A DNA stretch of 27,046 nt from RYN-431 sp036388295 (lineage in GTDB: Bacteria > Planctomycetota > Phycisphaerae > Tepidisphaerales > Tepidisphaeraceae): contig DASVSC010000001.1 in the NCBI GenBank assembly GCA_036388295.1, positions 1 to 27,046 of the forward strand, given 5' to 3'. Of this stretch, positions 7,387-14,989 are shown piece by piece. The notes below the pieces were generated by a model, which was given only the letters and a program-made list of their open reading frames with translations, had not been told where the DNA came from and did not search any database. How positions within the stretch are numbered: the first letter of the stretch is position 1; each line of letters starts with the position of its first letter. The position numbers and the translations under genes were made by a program.

Positions 7387-9210
7387 CTATCCCGCATTGC
7401 GGAATGCTTCAGCCACTTTGCCCAAGTCGTCCCGGAACAGGCCTTTGTTTCGTTCCATCGTTTCGGCGTCGTAGCTGCGCAGAATGGCCGACGGGTGGAA
7501 CGTGGCGATGCTTTGCTTCGCGTAAGGGGTTTCGAACCATTCCCCGCGGCTTTGGGTGATGCGGAACTGGCGGCCGACGAGGGTTTGGGCGGCGGTCGCG
7601 CCGAGCATCACCAGGATGTCGGGCTTGATGATCTCCAGTTCCGCCAGCAGCCACGGTTTACAGGCGGCCATTTCGCGGGCGTTCGGCTTGGCGTGGATGC
7701 GGCGGGCGCCGCGCGGCTCAAACTTGAAGTGCTTGACCGCGTTGGTGACGTAGACCTGCTCGCGGTCGATGCCGACTTCTTCCAGCACTTCGTCCAGCAG
7801 GTGGCCGCTGGGGCCGACGAAGGGTTTGCCGGCGCGGTCTTCCTGGTCGCCGGGCTGTTCGCCGACGAACATCAGGCGGGCCTTTTTGGGGCCGACGCCG
7901 AAGACGGCCTGCGTGGCGTGGCAGCCGATGTCGCAGGCGCGGCAGGCATTGGCGGCCTCGCGCAACACGGTCAGGCTGCTGGTTTTGGGGACGTAGTCGC
8001 TGGCCATCAAGGCGACTTTAGGGGCCGCGTCGAGCATCTTCTGCACCCGGGCGGGGGCTTCTTTGAGCATTTGCGGAATCAGCCGCGTTTCCGGCAGCGT
8101 CGGCCAGTGTTTCTTGGGCATTTCGGCCTGCATCGCCTTCAGTTTGATGCGGGCGGGGTTGAAAATGTTGGCGTAGTAGGTCGTCCAAAGGCTTTCGACG
8201 GCGTCGCCGAGCAGCGGGTCGGTCGGCACGCCGGGGCCGAACCGCAATTCGTCGTTCTCCCACGCCACGCTGCTGTCGGGCGTGAGGATGGCCCAGCGCA
8301 TGGAGCGGAAGCGGTCGACGAAGAACGGGGCCATTCGGCGGACGATCAGGTGATCGGGCCGGTGCCAGGCGACGTAGCGCTCGCCTTCCATACCGTCCAT
8401 GGCGTCGCCGTGGCTGTCGACGTCGCCTTGGATCTTTTTGAAGCGGACGAACGCCGTCATTTTATGGCAATCGCGGCGCACGGCTTTTTCCATGTGGCAG
8501 AGCGCGTGGACGTCGTCGTCGACGGCGTTGCGGAGCAGGTCGTGCTCGCCGTGGGTGATGCGCCAGAGGATGCGATAGAGCAGGGGGAACTTAATCGTGT
8601 CTCGGTGACAAATGACGGTTTTGGCGAGATCGATGAACGCGGCGGGAACACGCACGCGTGATTCAAGCAGCGTCGCTTCTCCCCCTCCCCTTGCGGGAGG
8701 GGGTAGGGGGAGGGGTTCTTCCCGTGCGATTCGAAGTACTTCGTCCGTTACGGCGTCCGGGTGTTTTAGAACCTCATCGTTAGTAAATCGAATGACGCGA
8801 AGTCCCTGCTGCTCGAGCCATGTCTGTCGGATTTTGTCCCGATCCGCGGAGAACTCGTCATGAGTACGGCCGTCCACCTCGATCACCAGGCGGGCGGATG
8901 CGCAAAAAAAATCGGTGACGTAGTGGCCGATTGGTTCCTGACGGCGGAACTTAAGGCCGTCAGGCTGCTTGCGGAGTCGCGCCCAGAGTTTTTGTTCGGG
9001 GACCGTCATATTCCGACGAAGTGTCCGTGCGACGCCGGTCAGCTGTGGACCCCTCCCCCCGCCCCCTCCCGCAAGGGGAGGGGGAGAAAAAAGCGTCTCA
9101 TCGGCCGAACGCGTCCAGAGAACTTGGTCGGGCCGAACGCTTTCACTCAAAAGCGTGCGTGCGAAACGCCGCCATGACTCGAAATCCGATTCATCTACCA
9201 CTTCCCGCAT
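7387..9210 (-). CDS. udgX: DUF4130-UdgX uracil-DNA glycosylase fusion with inserted DUF559 domain
   Basis: The product is 607 residues. Residues 1-39 and 180-390 form one DUF4130 domain (ICHRDTIKFPLLYRILWRI and AMQAEMPKKHWPTLPE are typical). Residues 410-607 are a family-4-like uracil-DNA glycosylase of the UdgX type. Visible motifs are CRAC (423-426) and Cys517 as probable Fe-S ligands, motif A GEQPGDQED (450-458), the UdgX loop ARRIH with His506 (the residue that links covalently to the abasic site in studied UdgX proteins), and HPSAILR (572-578). DUF4130-UdgX next to a radical SAM gene is a known pairing. Residues 40-179 are foreign: a complete DUF559 (Vsr-like PD-(D/E)XK) domain, inserted in frame. 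The ATG overlaps the upstream gene's stop (TGATG), so translation is probably coupled. Whether the enlarged protein folds is unknown. Confidence 0.9.
   Translation of the reverse strand: MREVVDESDFESWRRFARTLLSESVRPDQVLWTRSADETLFSPPPLAGGGGGRGPQLTGVARTLRRNMTVPEQKLWARLRKQPDGLKFRRQEPIGHYVTDFFCASARLVIEVDGRTHDEFSADRDKIRQTWLEQQGLRVIRFTNDEVLKHPDAVTDEVLRIAREEPLPLPPPARGGGEATLLESRVRVPAAFIDLAKTVICHRDTIKFPLLYRILWRITHGEHDLLRNAVDDDVHALCHMEKAVRRDCHKMTAFVRFKKIQGDVDSHGDAMDGMEGERYVAWHRPDHLIVRRMAPFFVDRFRSMRWAILTPDSSVAWENDELRFGPGVPTDPLLGDAVESLWTTYYANIFNPARIKLKAMQAEMPKKHWPTLPETRLIPQMLKEAPARVQKMLDAAPKVALMASDYVPKTSSLTVLREAANACRACDIGCHATQAVFGVGPKKARLMFVGEQPGDQEDRAGKPFVGPSGHLLDEVLEEVGIDREQVYVTNAVKHFKFEPRGARRIHAKPNAREMAACKPWLLAELEIIKPDILVMLGATAAQTLVGRQFRITQSRGEWFETPYAKQSIATFHPSAILRSYDAETMERNKGLFRDDLGKVAEAFRNAG
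8677..8715. repeat. Inverted terminal repeat, left end of DUF559 element
   Basis: This 39-bp C/T-then-G-rich sequence matches the reverse complement of 9050-9088 at 37 positions, with TA in place of CG in the centre. Each arm is also an internal hairpin, in which CTCCCC and GGGGAG runs flank a TTGC/GCAA turn, as in REP-type repeats. Confidence 0.8.
9050..9088. repeat. Inverted terminal repeat, right end of DUF559 element
   Basis: This is the partner of 8677-8715. It lies at the 5' end of the inserted segment as read from the udgX strand, directly after the codons for DETLF. Confidence 0.8.
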
Positions 9211-10469
9211 CAGACTTCCCCCGTCAGCGCGGACACCGGCGCGGCGAACAAATCCATTTGCTCAGTGTTTCTCGTCACGCGTTGTTTAAGGTCGAGGCGG
9301 TCGAGGAGTTTGAGGTCCGGCTTGTAATCGCTCGTCGTGACCCACGGCCGGACCTTCTCCATCGGGACGCGCAGCTTCGCCAGGTCGGCTAGGCGCAGGC
9401 TGTGGAAACGGCGGGCCTGAATGATGCGCTCGGCGTTGCGCTTGCCGATGCCGGGGACGCGCAGGAGCTTGTTCAGCGACGCCTTGTTGATGTCGACCGG
9501 GAACAGGTTGCGGAAGCGCAGGGCCCACGTCAGCTTCGGGTCGATCTTCAGGTCCAGGTTCGGCTGGTCGATGGTCGTTAGCTCGCTGGCCTGGAAGCCG
9601 TAGAAGCGGATGAGCCAGTCGGCCTGGTACAAACGGTGTTCGCGCATCAGCGGGGCGGCGATGACGGGCAAGCGCGCGTCGCCGTCTGGAATGGGGCTGA
9701 AGGCGCTGTAATAGACGCGCTTGAGCTTGTGCGTGCGGTACAGGTGCGTGGCTGACGCGAGGATGCTGGTGTCGCTGCTGGGACTAGCGCCGACGATCAA
9801 CTGCGTGCTCTGCCCGGCGGGGGCGAAGCGCGGGGCCTTCGCGGTTTTCTGCCGCTCGGCCTGGTATTCGGCGATGCGGCCGGCGGCAATGCTCATCGTG
9901 TTCTCGACGTCAGCGACCTTCTTCTCCGGCGCGAAGCGGTCGAGGTCCGCCTGCGTCGGCAGTTCGATATTCGCGCTCAGGCGGTCGGCCCAGAGGCCGG
10001 CCTCGTCGATCAATTCCTGGCTCGCGCCGGGGATGGCCTTGAGGTGGATGTAGCCGTTGTAGCCCTCGCGCGTGCGCAGTGTCTTGGCCACGTCGACCAA
10101 CTGCTGCATGGTGTAGTCGACGCTCTGGATGATGCCGCTGCTGAGGAACAGGCCTTCGATGTAGTTGCGCTTGTAGAACTCGATCGTCAGCTTGACGACT
10201 TCGTCGACCGTGAAGCGGGCCCGCTCCACGTTGCTGGTCACGCGGTTGATGCAGTATTGGCAGTCGTAAATGCAGTGGTTGGTCAGCAGAATCTTCAGCA
10301 GCGACACACACCGGCCGTCGGGCGTGTAGCTGTGACAGATGCCGACTTTGTTGGTGTTGCCGAGGCCGCCCGCTTTGCCCTTACGCTGGCTGCCGCTGCT
10401 GGCACAGCTGGCGTCGTACTTTGCGGCATCGGACAGAACCGCCAGCTTCTTGCGCAGCACGTCAGACAT
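9210..10469 (-). CDS. Radical SAM protein, putative DNA modification/repair family
   Basis: The product is 419 residues. The radical SAM cluster motif is C-x3-C-x2-C at Cys66, Cys70 and Cys73 (CIYDCQYC). A helix-hairpin-helix DNA-binding motif with VPGIGKR lies at about residues 325-355, and the tail has DYKPDLKLLD. This matches the radical SAM family regularly found beside DUF4130/UdgX genes and annotated as a putative DNA modification or repair enzyme. The substrate is not established. The Cys-rich N-terminus (Cys22, Cys45, Cys54) may hold another metal site. The stop overlaps the udgX start by one base, so the two form an operon. No Shine-Dalgarno precedes the ATG. A TATACT hexamer ends six bases before it, suggesting a leaderless transcript. 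Confidence 0.9.
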   Translation of the reverse strand: MSDVLRKKLAVLSDAAKYDASCASSGSQRKGKAGGLGNTNKVGICHSYTPDGRCVSLLKILLTNHCIYDCQYCINRVTSNVERARFTVDEVVKLTIEFYKRNYIEGLFLSSGIIQSVDYTMQQLVDVAKTLRTREGYNGYIHLKAIPGASQELIDEAGLWADRLSANIELPTQADLDRFAPEKKVADVENTMSIAAGRIAEYQAERQKTAKAPRFAPAGQSTQLIVGASPSSDTSILASATHLYRTHKLKRVYYSAFSPIPDGDARLPVIAAPLMREHRLYQADWLIRFYGFQASELTTIDQPNLDLKIDPKLTWALRFRNLFPVDINKASLNKLLRVPGIGKRNAERIIQARRFHSLRLADLAKLRVPMEKVRPWVTTSDYKPDLKLLDRLDLKQRVTRNTEQMDLFAAPVSALTGEV

Positions 10470-10475
10470 GCCCTG

Positions 10476-10481
10476 AGTATA
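10476..10481 (-). promoter_or_regulatory. Possible -10 box for a leaderless radical SAM-udgX transcript
   Basis: On the minus strand, TATACT is separated by CAGGGC from the ATG at 10469. Transcription would begin at or within a base of the start codon. No good -35 was found, so the call rests on the -10 and its spacing. Confidence 0.4.
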
Positions 10482-10536
10482 GGGCTAACATCGCGCAAAC
10501 ATATTTCAGAACTGTCGAAACAGCGGAGTGAAGAAA

Positions 10537-10622
10537 CGAACCGCCAAGAACGCCAAGAACGCCAAGAAGAGAAGGCAACCCAGCCCTTCTCTTCTTGGCG
10601 TTCTTGGCGTCTTGGCGGTTCG
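10537..10622. repeat. Long palindrome built of a 10-bp word (CGCCAAGAA)
   Basis: Arms 10537-10575 and 10585-10622 are complementary over about 38 bp with one single-base bulge. Each arm is a tandem of CCGCCAAGAACGCCAAG-type words followed by AAGAGAAGG. The palindrome lies between the DUF4870 gene stop and the radical SAM start, both on the minus strand. It could act as a terminator for the DUF4870 unit, although no T-tract is present. It resembles the other word-repeat palindromes of this window in design but not in sequence. Confidence 0.8.
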
Positions 10623-10624
10623 CT

Positions 10625-11083
10625 TTATTTGATGATGCGGATGGCGAAGGGGTAGCGGTACGCCACGCCCTTGTTGGCTTCGATCGCCGCGAGGATGCCG
10701 AAGACGATGCTGCAGACCCAGACGGCCAGGAAGATGAAGTAGCCGATGATCAGGCACATCGTCACGAAGGCGAACAGGTAGCCGATCAGCAGCGTAAGCT
10801 GGAAGTTCAGCGATTCCTTGCCTTGGTCGTCGACGAACGGGCTGGTGTCCTTTTTGATCAGCCAGATGATCAGCGGGCCGATGAAGCCGCTGACGATCGA
10901 CAGGCCGTGCGCGAGCATGGCCATCGTGCGGTCGTCCTGCGTCGGCGGCGGGCCCATGTAGGCGGCGGCGGGACCGGCCGGGGTGGCGTACGGGACTGAC
11001 CCGACCGGCGGGACGGGGGGCGGCACCGGCGGGACAGACGACGGCGTCGGATCGCCCGGCGGGATCGAATTACCTTCGGTCAT
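10625..11083 (-). CDS. DUF4870 membrane protein
   Basis: The product is 152 residues. A Pro-rich, low-complexity cytoplasmic N-terminus covers about residues 1-45 (PPVPPPVPPVG). The conserved DUF4870 core begins at DRTMAMLAHGLSIVSGFIGP. Three hydrophobic segments follow: GLSIVSGFIGPLIIWLIKK, TLLIGYLFAFVTMCLIIGYF and AVWVCSIVFGILAAIEAN. The family ending YRYPFAIRIIK is intact. DUF4870 proteins are small, Tic20-like integral membrane proteins without an established role. GGAG lies about ten bases before the ATG. The gene shares its strand with the thermonuclease and aspartate kinase genes upstream, with a 67-bp gap. Confidence 0.88.
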   Translation of the reverse strand: MTEGNSIPPGDPTPSSVPPVPPPVPPVGSVPYATPAGPAAAYMGPPPTQDDRTMAMLAHGLSIVSGFIGPLIIWLIKKDTSPFVDDQGKESLNFQLTLLIGYLFAFVTMCLIIGYFIFLAVWVCSIVFGILAAIEANKGVAYRYPFAIRIIK

Positions 11084-11150
11084 GAATACTCATCTCCGTT
11101 CAGAACTTTTGGACGCGAAATAGATTGCCGCAAGTCGGCCTGCATTGCAA

Positions 11151-11789
11151 TTATTGCTTCGGCCGCGACAGCGTTTTCTCCAGCCACTTCTGCCGCCACG
11201 GCGGCTGCTGCTCGGTCGTCACGTCCTTCCACAGGCCGACGCCTTTATTGCGGGCCTGCGTTTCGCTTTGTTCGAGCTGGCTTTGCAGCATGGTTTTGAA
11301 GCGGCGGTCGACGTACGCCATGCCGTCGCGGACGAGGGCGACGTTGACGCAGTCGGTTTCGTCCAGATAGACGTAGCCGAGCAGGCGTTGGTAGCGGTCG
11401 CGCTTTTCGGTGCCGTCGAACTTCAGGGTGATCGGCTTGCCCGTCAGCCGGCCGGCGAGGTATTGCTTGGCCTGGGGGCCGAAGTGCATGTCAGGCTGGC
11501 CGCCGTGGGCGACTTCCGGGGCGTCCACGCCGCGCAGGCGGACGTGTTCGTTTTCCATGCCGGGGCCGTCAACGACGATGGTGTCGCCGTCGACCACGCG
11601 TCGCACGATTACGCTCTGGCCGTCCCATTTCGACGGGTCGGCCGGGTTGCGGAAGTGGCTCCAGACTGCCGAGCCGACCACAACGAGCAGGGCGACGGCG
11701 ATCCACACGCCGCGGTTGCGGCGCTGCCGCAGGGCCATGGTGACCACGTCCTGAACGACCGCGTCACGGGTGGACCGACGTCGTGCCAT
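11151..11789 (-). CDS. Membrane-anchored thermonuclease (SNase family)
   Basis: The product is 212 residues. One N-terminal membrane segment lies at about residues 28-44 after a basic stretch (RQRRNR). An OB-fold Staphylococcus nuclease domain follows at about 58-190. The active-site pattern is complete by comparison with staphylococcal nuclease: Asp69 in VVDGDT (Asp21), Arg84 and Asp89 in RLRGVDAPE (Arg35 and Asp40), Glu92 (Glu43), and Arg135 in RYQRLLGY (Arg87). It should be a calcium-dependent phosphodiesterase acting on DNA or RNA at the outer face of the membrane. AAGGAA lies six bases before the ATG. It follows the aspartate kinase gene by 38 bp on the same strand and may share its transcript without a functional link. 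Confidence 0.92.
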   Translation of the reverse strand: MARRRSTRDAVVQDVVTMALRQRRNRGVWIAVALLVVVGSAVWSHFRNPADPSKWDGQSVIVRRVVDGDTIVVDGPGMENEHVRLRGVDAPEVAHGGQPDMHFGPQAKQYLAGRLTGKPITLKFDGTEKRDRYQRLLGYVYLDETDCVNVALVRDGMAYVDRRFKTMLQSQLEQSETQARNKGVGLWKDVTTEQQPPWRQKWLEKTLSRPKQ

Positions 11790-11827
11790 GGGTCGTTCCT
11801 TGTTCGCGGCGTCGGGCGGCTTTCGCG

Positions 11828-13069
11828 TTACGGGTGCTTTTCCAGTTCGAAGGCGTCGTGCACCGCCTGCAGGGCCCGCGGGCCGTCGTCACGGCTGATG
11901 ATGCAGCTGATCTTGATTTCGCTGGTGGTGATGTTCTGGATGTTCACCTTCGCGTCGGCCAGCGCCTTGAACATCCGCTCGGCCACGCCGGTGTGCGTCC
12001 GCATGCCAACGCCGACGGCGCTGACTTTCGACAAGTCGCTCTGATAGATGGCCCGGGTGGGGCCGCCGAAGCCGCTGATGAGCTTGTCGACGATCGGCCT
12101 GATGTCGGCCACGTCGCCGTGCTCGACGGTGAAGCTGATGTTGGCCGTGTTGTCGTCGAAGACGTTCTGGATGATGTCGTCGACCACGACGTTGGCGCTG
12201 GCAATGGTCGAGAAGATGGTGGCCGCAATGCCGGGGCGGTCCGGCACGTTGCGGATGGCGACGCGGACGAGGTCTTTTTTCAGGGCCGCGCCGCTGACGA
12301 CGATGTGTTCCATGTTCGGTGTCTCCGCGACGATCAGCGTTCCCGGGTTGTCATTTCCGCTGTTGCGCACTTCGATGGCCACGCCGTATTTCTTGGCAAA
12401 CTCAACGGCCCGCGTCTGCAGCACGCTGGCACCCAGGCCCGACAGTTCCAGCATCTCGTCGTAGCTAATCTGGTCGATCTTGCGCGCGTTTTTCACGATC
12501 CGCGGGTCGGCGGTGTAAATGCCGTCGACGTCGGTGTAGTTCTCGCAGACGTCGGCCTTCAGCACCGCGCCGAGCGCCACCAGCGTCGCGTTGCTGCCGC
12601 CGCGGCCGAGCGTGGTGTAGTCGCCGTCGGGCGTGACGCCCTGAAAGCCGGCCACGATGACGATCCGGCCTGCTTCCAGCTCTTTGAGGATGCGCTGGTG
12701 GTTGATCGACTGAATGCGGGCCTTGGAAAAGGCGTTGTCGGTGACGAGGCCGATCTGCCCGCCGGTGAAGCTGATGGCCTCGTGCCCCTGGGCGTGCAGG
12801 GCCATCGCCATCAGGGCGATCGTCACCTGCTCGCCGGTGGTGAGCAACTGGTCCATCTCGCGCTTCGACGGCGTGTATTCGGTCCCGCCGGCGGTGCTGA
12901 CGGCCTTGGCCAAGTCGAGCAGGTCATCGGTCGTGTCGCCCATGGCGCTGACCACGACCACGACCTGATGGCCGCGCTGCTTCGTCGCCACGGCCCGCGC
13001 GGCCGCCCGGTGAATCTTCTCCGCGTCGGCGACGCTGGTGCCGCCGAATTTCTGAACGATCAAACCCAT
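11828..13069 (-). CDS. lysC: Aspartate kinase
   Basis: The product is 413 residues and catalyses ATP-dependent phosphorylation of aspartate, the first step to lysine, threonine, methionine and diaminopimelate. The amino acid kinase domain begins MGLIVQKFGGTSVADAEK. The nucleotide/substrate loop reads TLGRGGSN, where most family members have GRGGSD, and YTDVDGIYTADPR is intact. Two C-terminal ACT domains follow (FTVEHGDVADI region and VSAVGVGMRTHTGVAERMF), the usual site of feedback inhibition by lysine or threonine. The start is set at the ATG 13069 because homology begins exactly there. The longer open frame to 13147 would translate a promoter. No Shine-Dalgarno is present, and the predicted transcript starts only about six bases upstream. 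Confidence 0.93.
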   Translation of the reverse strand: MGLIVQKFGGTSVADAEKIHRAAARAVATKQRGHQVVVVVSAMGDTTDDLLDLAKAVSTAGGTEYTPSKREMDQLLTTGEQVTIALMAMALHAQGHEAISFTGGQIGLVTDNAFSKARIQSINHQRILKELEAGRIVIVAGFQGVTPDGDYTTLGRGGSNATLVALGAVLKADVCENYTDVDGIYTADPRIVKNARKIDQISYDEMLELSGLGASVLQTRAVEFAKKYGVAIEVRNSGNDNPGTLIVAETPNMEHIVVSGAALKKDLVRVAIRNVPDRPGIAATIFSTIASANVVVDDIIQNVFDDNTANISFTVEHGDVADIRPIVDKLISGFGGPTRAIYQSDLSKVSAVGVGMRTHTGVAERMFKALADAKVNIQNITTSEIKISCIISRDDGPRALQAVHDAFELEKHP

Positions 13070-13081
13070 GGGAAACGGCGA

Positions 13082-13109
13082 ATGATAGGGCTTGGGCCGC
13101 GGGTGTAAA
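13082..13109 (-). promoter_or_regulatory. Sigma-70-type promoter of the aspartate kinase gene
   Basis: On the minus strand, TTTACA (13104-13109), a 16-base spacer and TATCAT (13082-13087) match the -35 and -10 consensus at five of six positions each. The predicted start of transcription is about six bases before the ATG at 13069, so the mRNA would be nearly leaderless, which fits the missing Shine-Dalgarno. Confidence 0.6.
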
Positions 13110-13229
13110 CCCGCGCGAGCCGCCTCGCCGACGCGGCCAGACCACACGCGGCACGGGCGGTACGCGTCGCGCCCGGCAGAAAATCGGCGATTTCTGTGGG
13201 TTCTTCAATTCGGCGGACACAATCGGTTG

Positions 13230-14807
13230 ATGAACGCCACCGCCCGCACGCCGCGTCGCATCGTCGCGATCTCGTTCCTGATGGTCGCGGTGAACTTATG
13301 GGCCGGTGTTGCGTTCGCCGCCGCTCCGCTTCCTGAAGTGCCGGCGACGACGCTGACGGTCCTGACCCCGACGGGCCTGCCGGCGGCCGGGGCGCGGGCG
13401 GTGATCGTGCCGGCGGGGCACATGCTGACCGTCACCGACGGCCGGTCCTTCGATGACGACCCGGTTTACCGAATCGCCACCACCGATGCTACAGGGCGTT
13501 TACTGCTGACGGCCACGGTGCCGCCGTATTCGGTCTGCGTCCTCAACGATCACGGCTCGGCGGACTTCGACGGCCGATCGGTTCTGGCCGACGGCGTGGT
13601 GCGATTGCGGGCGTGGGGCCGGGTGGAAGGGACGGTGCGCGTCGGCGCGCGGTCGGTACCCGGGCGGACGGTGAACGTCACCGCCGTCCGGTGGCCGCCG
13701 ACCGGTCCGGACGGCGTGCGATGGCCGCTGATCGTCTACCAAAGCGAATTGCGGACCGACCTGACCGGCCGGTTCGTCGCCGACCGCGTTCCGCCGGGCG
13801 ACGTCGAGGCGGTCGTTCACCGGCGTCTGACCGATGCGCGGCGTATTGCCCGCGCGCCAATCGTTTACGGCGTTGTTGACCCGGGCCGGACGACGACGCT
13901 CGACTTCGGCGGCCGTGGCCGGCTCGTGACGGGTCGTGTCGTCGTGCCGCCTGGCCTGAGCGGGGGAAGGCCGTACGTGATCGACTTCGGCGAGGTCGCG
14001 GGCATCCCGCCCCGGCCGGTGACGCAGCCCGTCGCGCCGCTCGCGCCGGCGGGGATGACAATGGCCCAGTACGCCGAGTGGACCGCCGCCCCGCAGCAGG
14101 TGGCGGCGAGACAAGAGGTGACCGCCTACGCCGTTCAACGGGGGCGGCTATCGCAGAGCAGGACACACCCGTTCGACATCCGCTCTGACGGCACGTTCAG
14201 CGTGCCGGACGTGCTGCCGGGCGAGTATCGCCTCGAAGCCATCGTCGCCGGCCCGCGCCGGCCGGACTGGACGCGTCCGTTTTTCAGCCGGCCGACGCTT
14301 ACCTTCACAGTACCCGACGACAACGCCGCCACGCGGTTTGACCTCGGCACGATCACGGCGACGCCGCTCAAAGCCGAGGCCCCGCGGCCGACGATCGCCT
14401 TCGACGTCCCCGGCCTGGACGACCGGCCCGTTCGGTCGGCCGATTACGCCGGGCGGTTTCTGCTGATCGATTTCTGGGCCACCTGGTGCGGCCCGTGCCT
14501 GGCTGAGGAACCGAACCTGCGAGCGGTCTACGACCGCTTCGGCCGCGACCCGCGGTTTGCCATGATCGGGATGTGTGTCGACGAAACGCCCGGCCCGCCG
14601 ATCGAGCACGTCCGCCAGCACAACATCCCGTGGCGACACGGCTTCCTCGGCGGCACCGACGGGCCAGTGACACGCGGCTTCAAAATCGACGGTTACCCGA
14701 CGATTCTGCTGATCGGCCCGGACGGCAAGGTCGTCGCAGACAACCTGCGGGGCAGAGACATTGAAGCCGCTATCGAGGCCGCGCTCGCGGGGCGGCCCAT
14801 CGAATAA
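13230..14807 (+). CDS. Exported TlpA-like thioredoxin-fold protein
   Basis: The product is 525 residues. A signal peptide is visible at about 1-29 (RRIVAISFLMVAVNLWAG, ending AFA). The long middle part contains beta-sandwich segments of the carboxypeptidase-regulatory-like type (LPAAGARAVIVPAG and, later, PDVLPGEYRLEAIVAGP). The C-terminal 135 residues form a TlpA/ResA thioredoxin domain with FWATWCGPCLAEEP (Cys420 and Cys423) and a cis-Pro region GYPTILLIGPDG. It probably acts as a thiol-disulfide reductase outside the cytoplasmic membrane. This multi-domain layout is common in Planctomycetes. The start ATG 13230 is chosen because the signal peptide follows it; the frame is open upstream to 13092 without coding features. 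The gene is divergent from aspartate kinase. Confidence 0.85.
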   Translation: MNATARTPRRIVAISFLMVAVNLWAGVAFAAAPLPEVPATTLTVLTPTGLPAAGARAVIVPAGHMLTVTDGRSFDDDPVYRIATTDATGRLLLTATVPPYSVCVLNDHGSADFDGRSVLADGVVRLRAWGRVEGTVRVGARSVPGRTVNVTAVRWPPTGPDGVRWPLIVYQSELRTDLTGRFVADRVPPGDVEAVVHRRLTDARRIARAPIVYGVVDPGRTTTLDFGGRGRLVTGRVVVPPGLSGGRPYVIDFGEVAGIPPRPVTQPVAPLAPAGMTMAQYAEWTAAPQQVAARQEVTAYAVQRGRLSQSRTHPFDIRSDGTFSVPDVLPGEYRLEAIVAGPRRPDWTRPFFSRPTLTFTVPDDNAATRFDLGTITATPLKAEAPRPTIAFDVPGLDDRPVRSADYAGRFLLIDFWATWCGPCLAEEPNLRAVYDRFGRDPRFAMIGMCVDETPGPPIEHVRQHNIPWRHGFLGGTDGPVTRGFKIDGYPTILLIGPDGKVVADNLRGRDIEAAIEAALAGRPIE

Positions 14808-14864
14808 ACGGCGAGGCCGGGCAGGTTCCTCTCCCGCTGCGGGCGGGGGTGGGGCGTTCGGCTT

Positions 14865-14937
14865 GGGTGGCACGGTTTGTACTCAAGCCGTGTCTTCCAC
14901 CGGAGCAGACACGGCTTGAGTACAAACCGTGCCACCC
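14865..14937. repeat. Perfect 31-bp inverted repeat, GGGTGGCACGG family, copy 1
   Basis: Arms 14865-14895 and 14907-14937 are perfectly complementary around an 11-base loop. The palindrome sits between the convergent TlpA-like and dienelactone hydrolase genes and could terminate both, but no T-tract is present. A related, diverged copy lies at 26114-26193, so this is a dispersed genomic repeat. Confidence 0.9.
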
Positions 14938-14989
14938 GGAACTGGCGTGACACCGACGTACCTTGCGCTCCCATGCGTCGTGGCCGTCG

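Larger units (their letters stand above)
8675..9091 (-). mobile_element. In-frame DUF559 mini-element inserted in udgX
   Basis: The 417-bp segment has 39-bp inverted ends that differ at two positions. It is bordered by a 6-bp direct repeat AGCGTC at 8669-8674 and 9092-9097. Removing the element plus one repeat (423 bp, exactly 141 codons) restores an uninterrupted DUF4130 reading ADETLLESRVRVPAAF. Inside, one frame without stops runs through both ends (SPPPLAGGGGG and LPLPPPARGGG are the translated repeats) and encodes a full DUF559 domain: RRNMTVPEQKLWARL, KFRRQEPIGHYVTDFFC, LVIEVDGRTHDE, GLRVIRFTNDEVL. DUF559 proteins share the fold of very-short-patch-repair endonucleases. An internal ATG at 9009 could also start a separate product. 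The mobilising mechanism is unknown, and an endonuclease role is inference. Confidence 0.75.

Noticed and set aside
7495..8661. 388-codon plus-strand open frame opposite udgX
   Set aside because: It is a shadow of the UdgX/DUF4130 reading frame, with no recognisable domain.
8675..9091. Intein in UdgX
   Set aside because: No N-terminal Cys/Ser block A, no HN-[CST] end and no splicing motifs are present. The domain is DUF559 and the ends are inverted DNA repeats.
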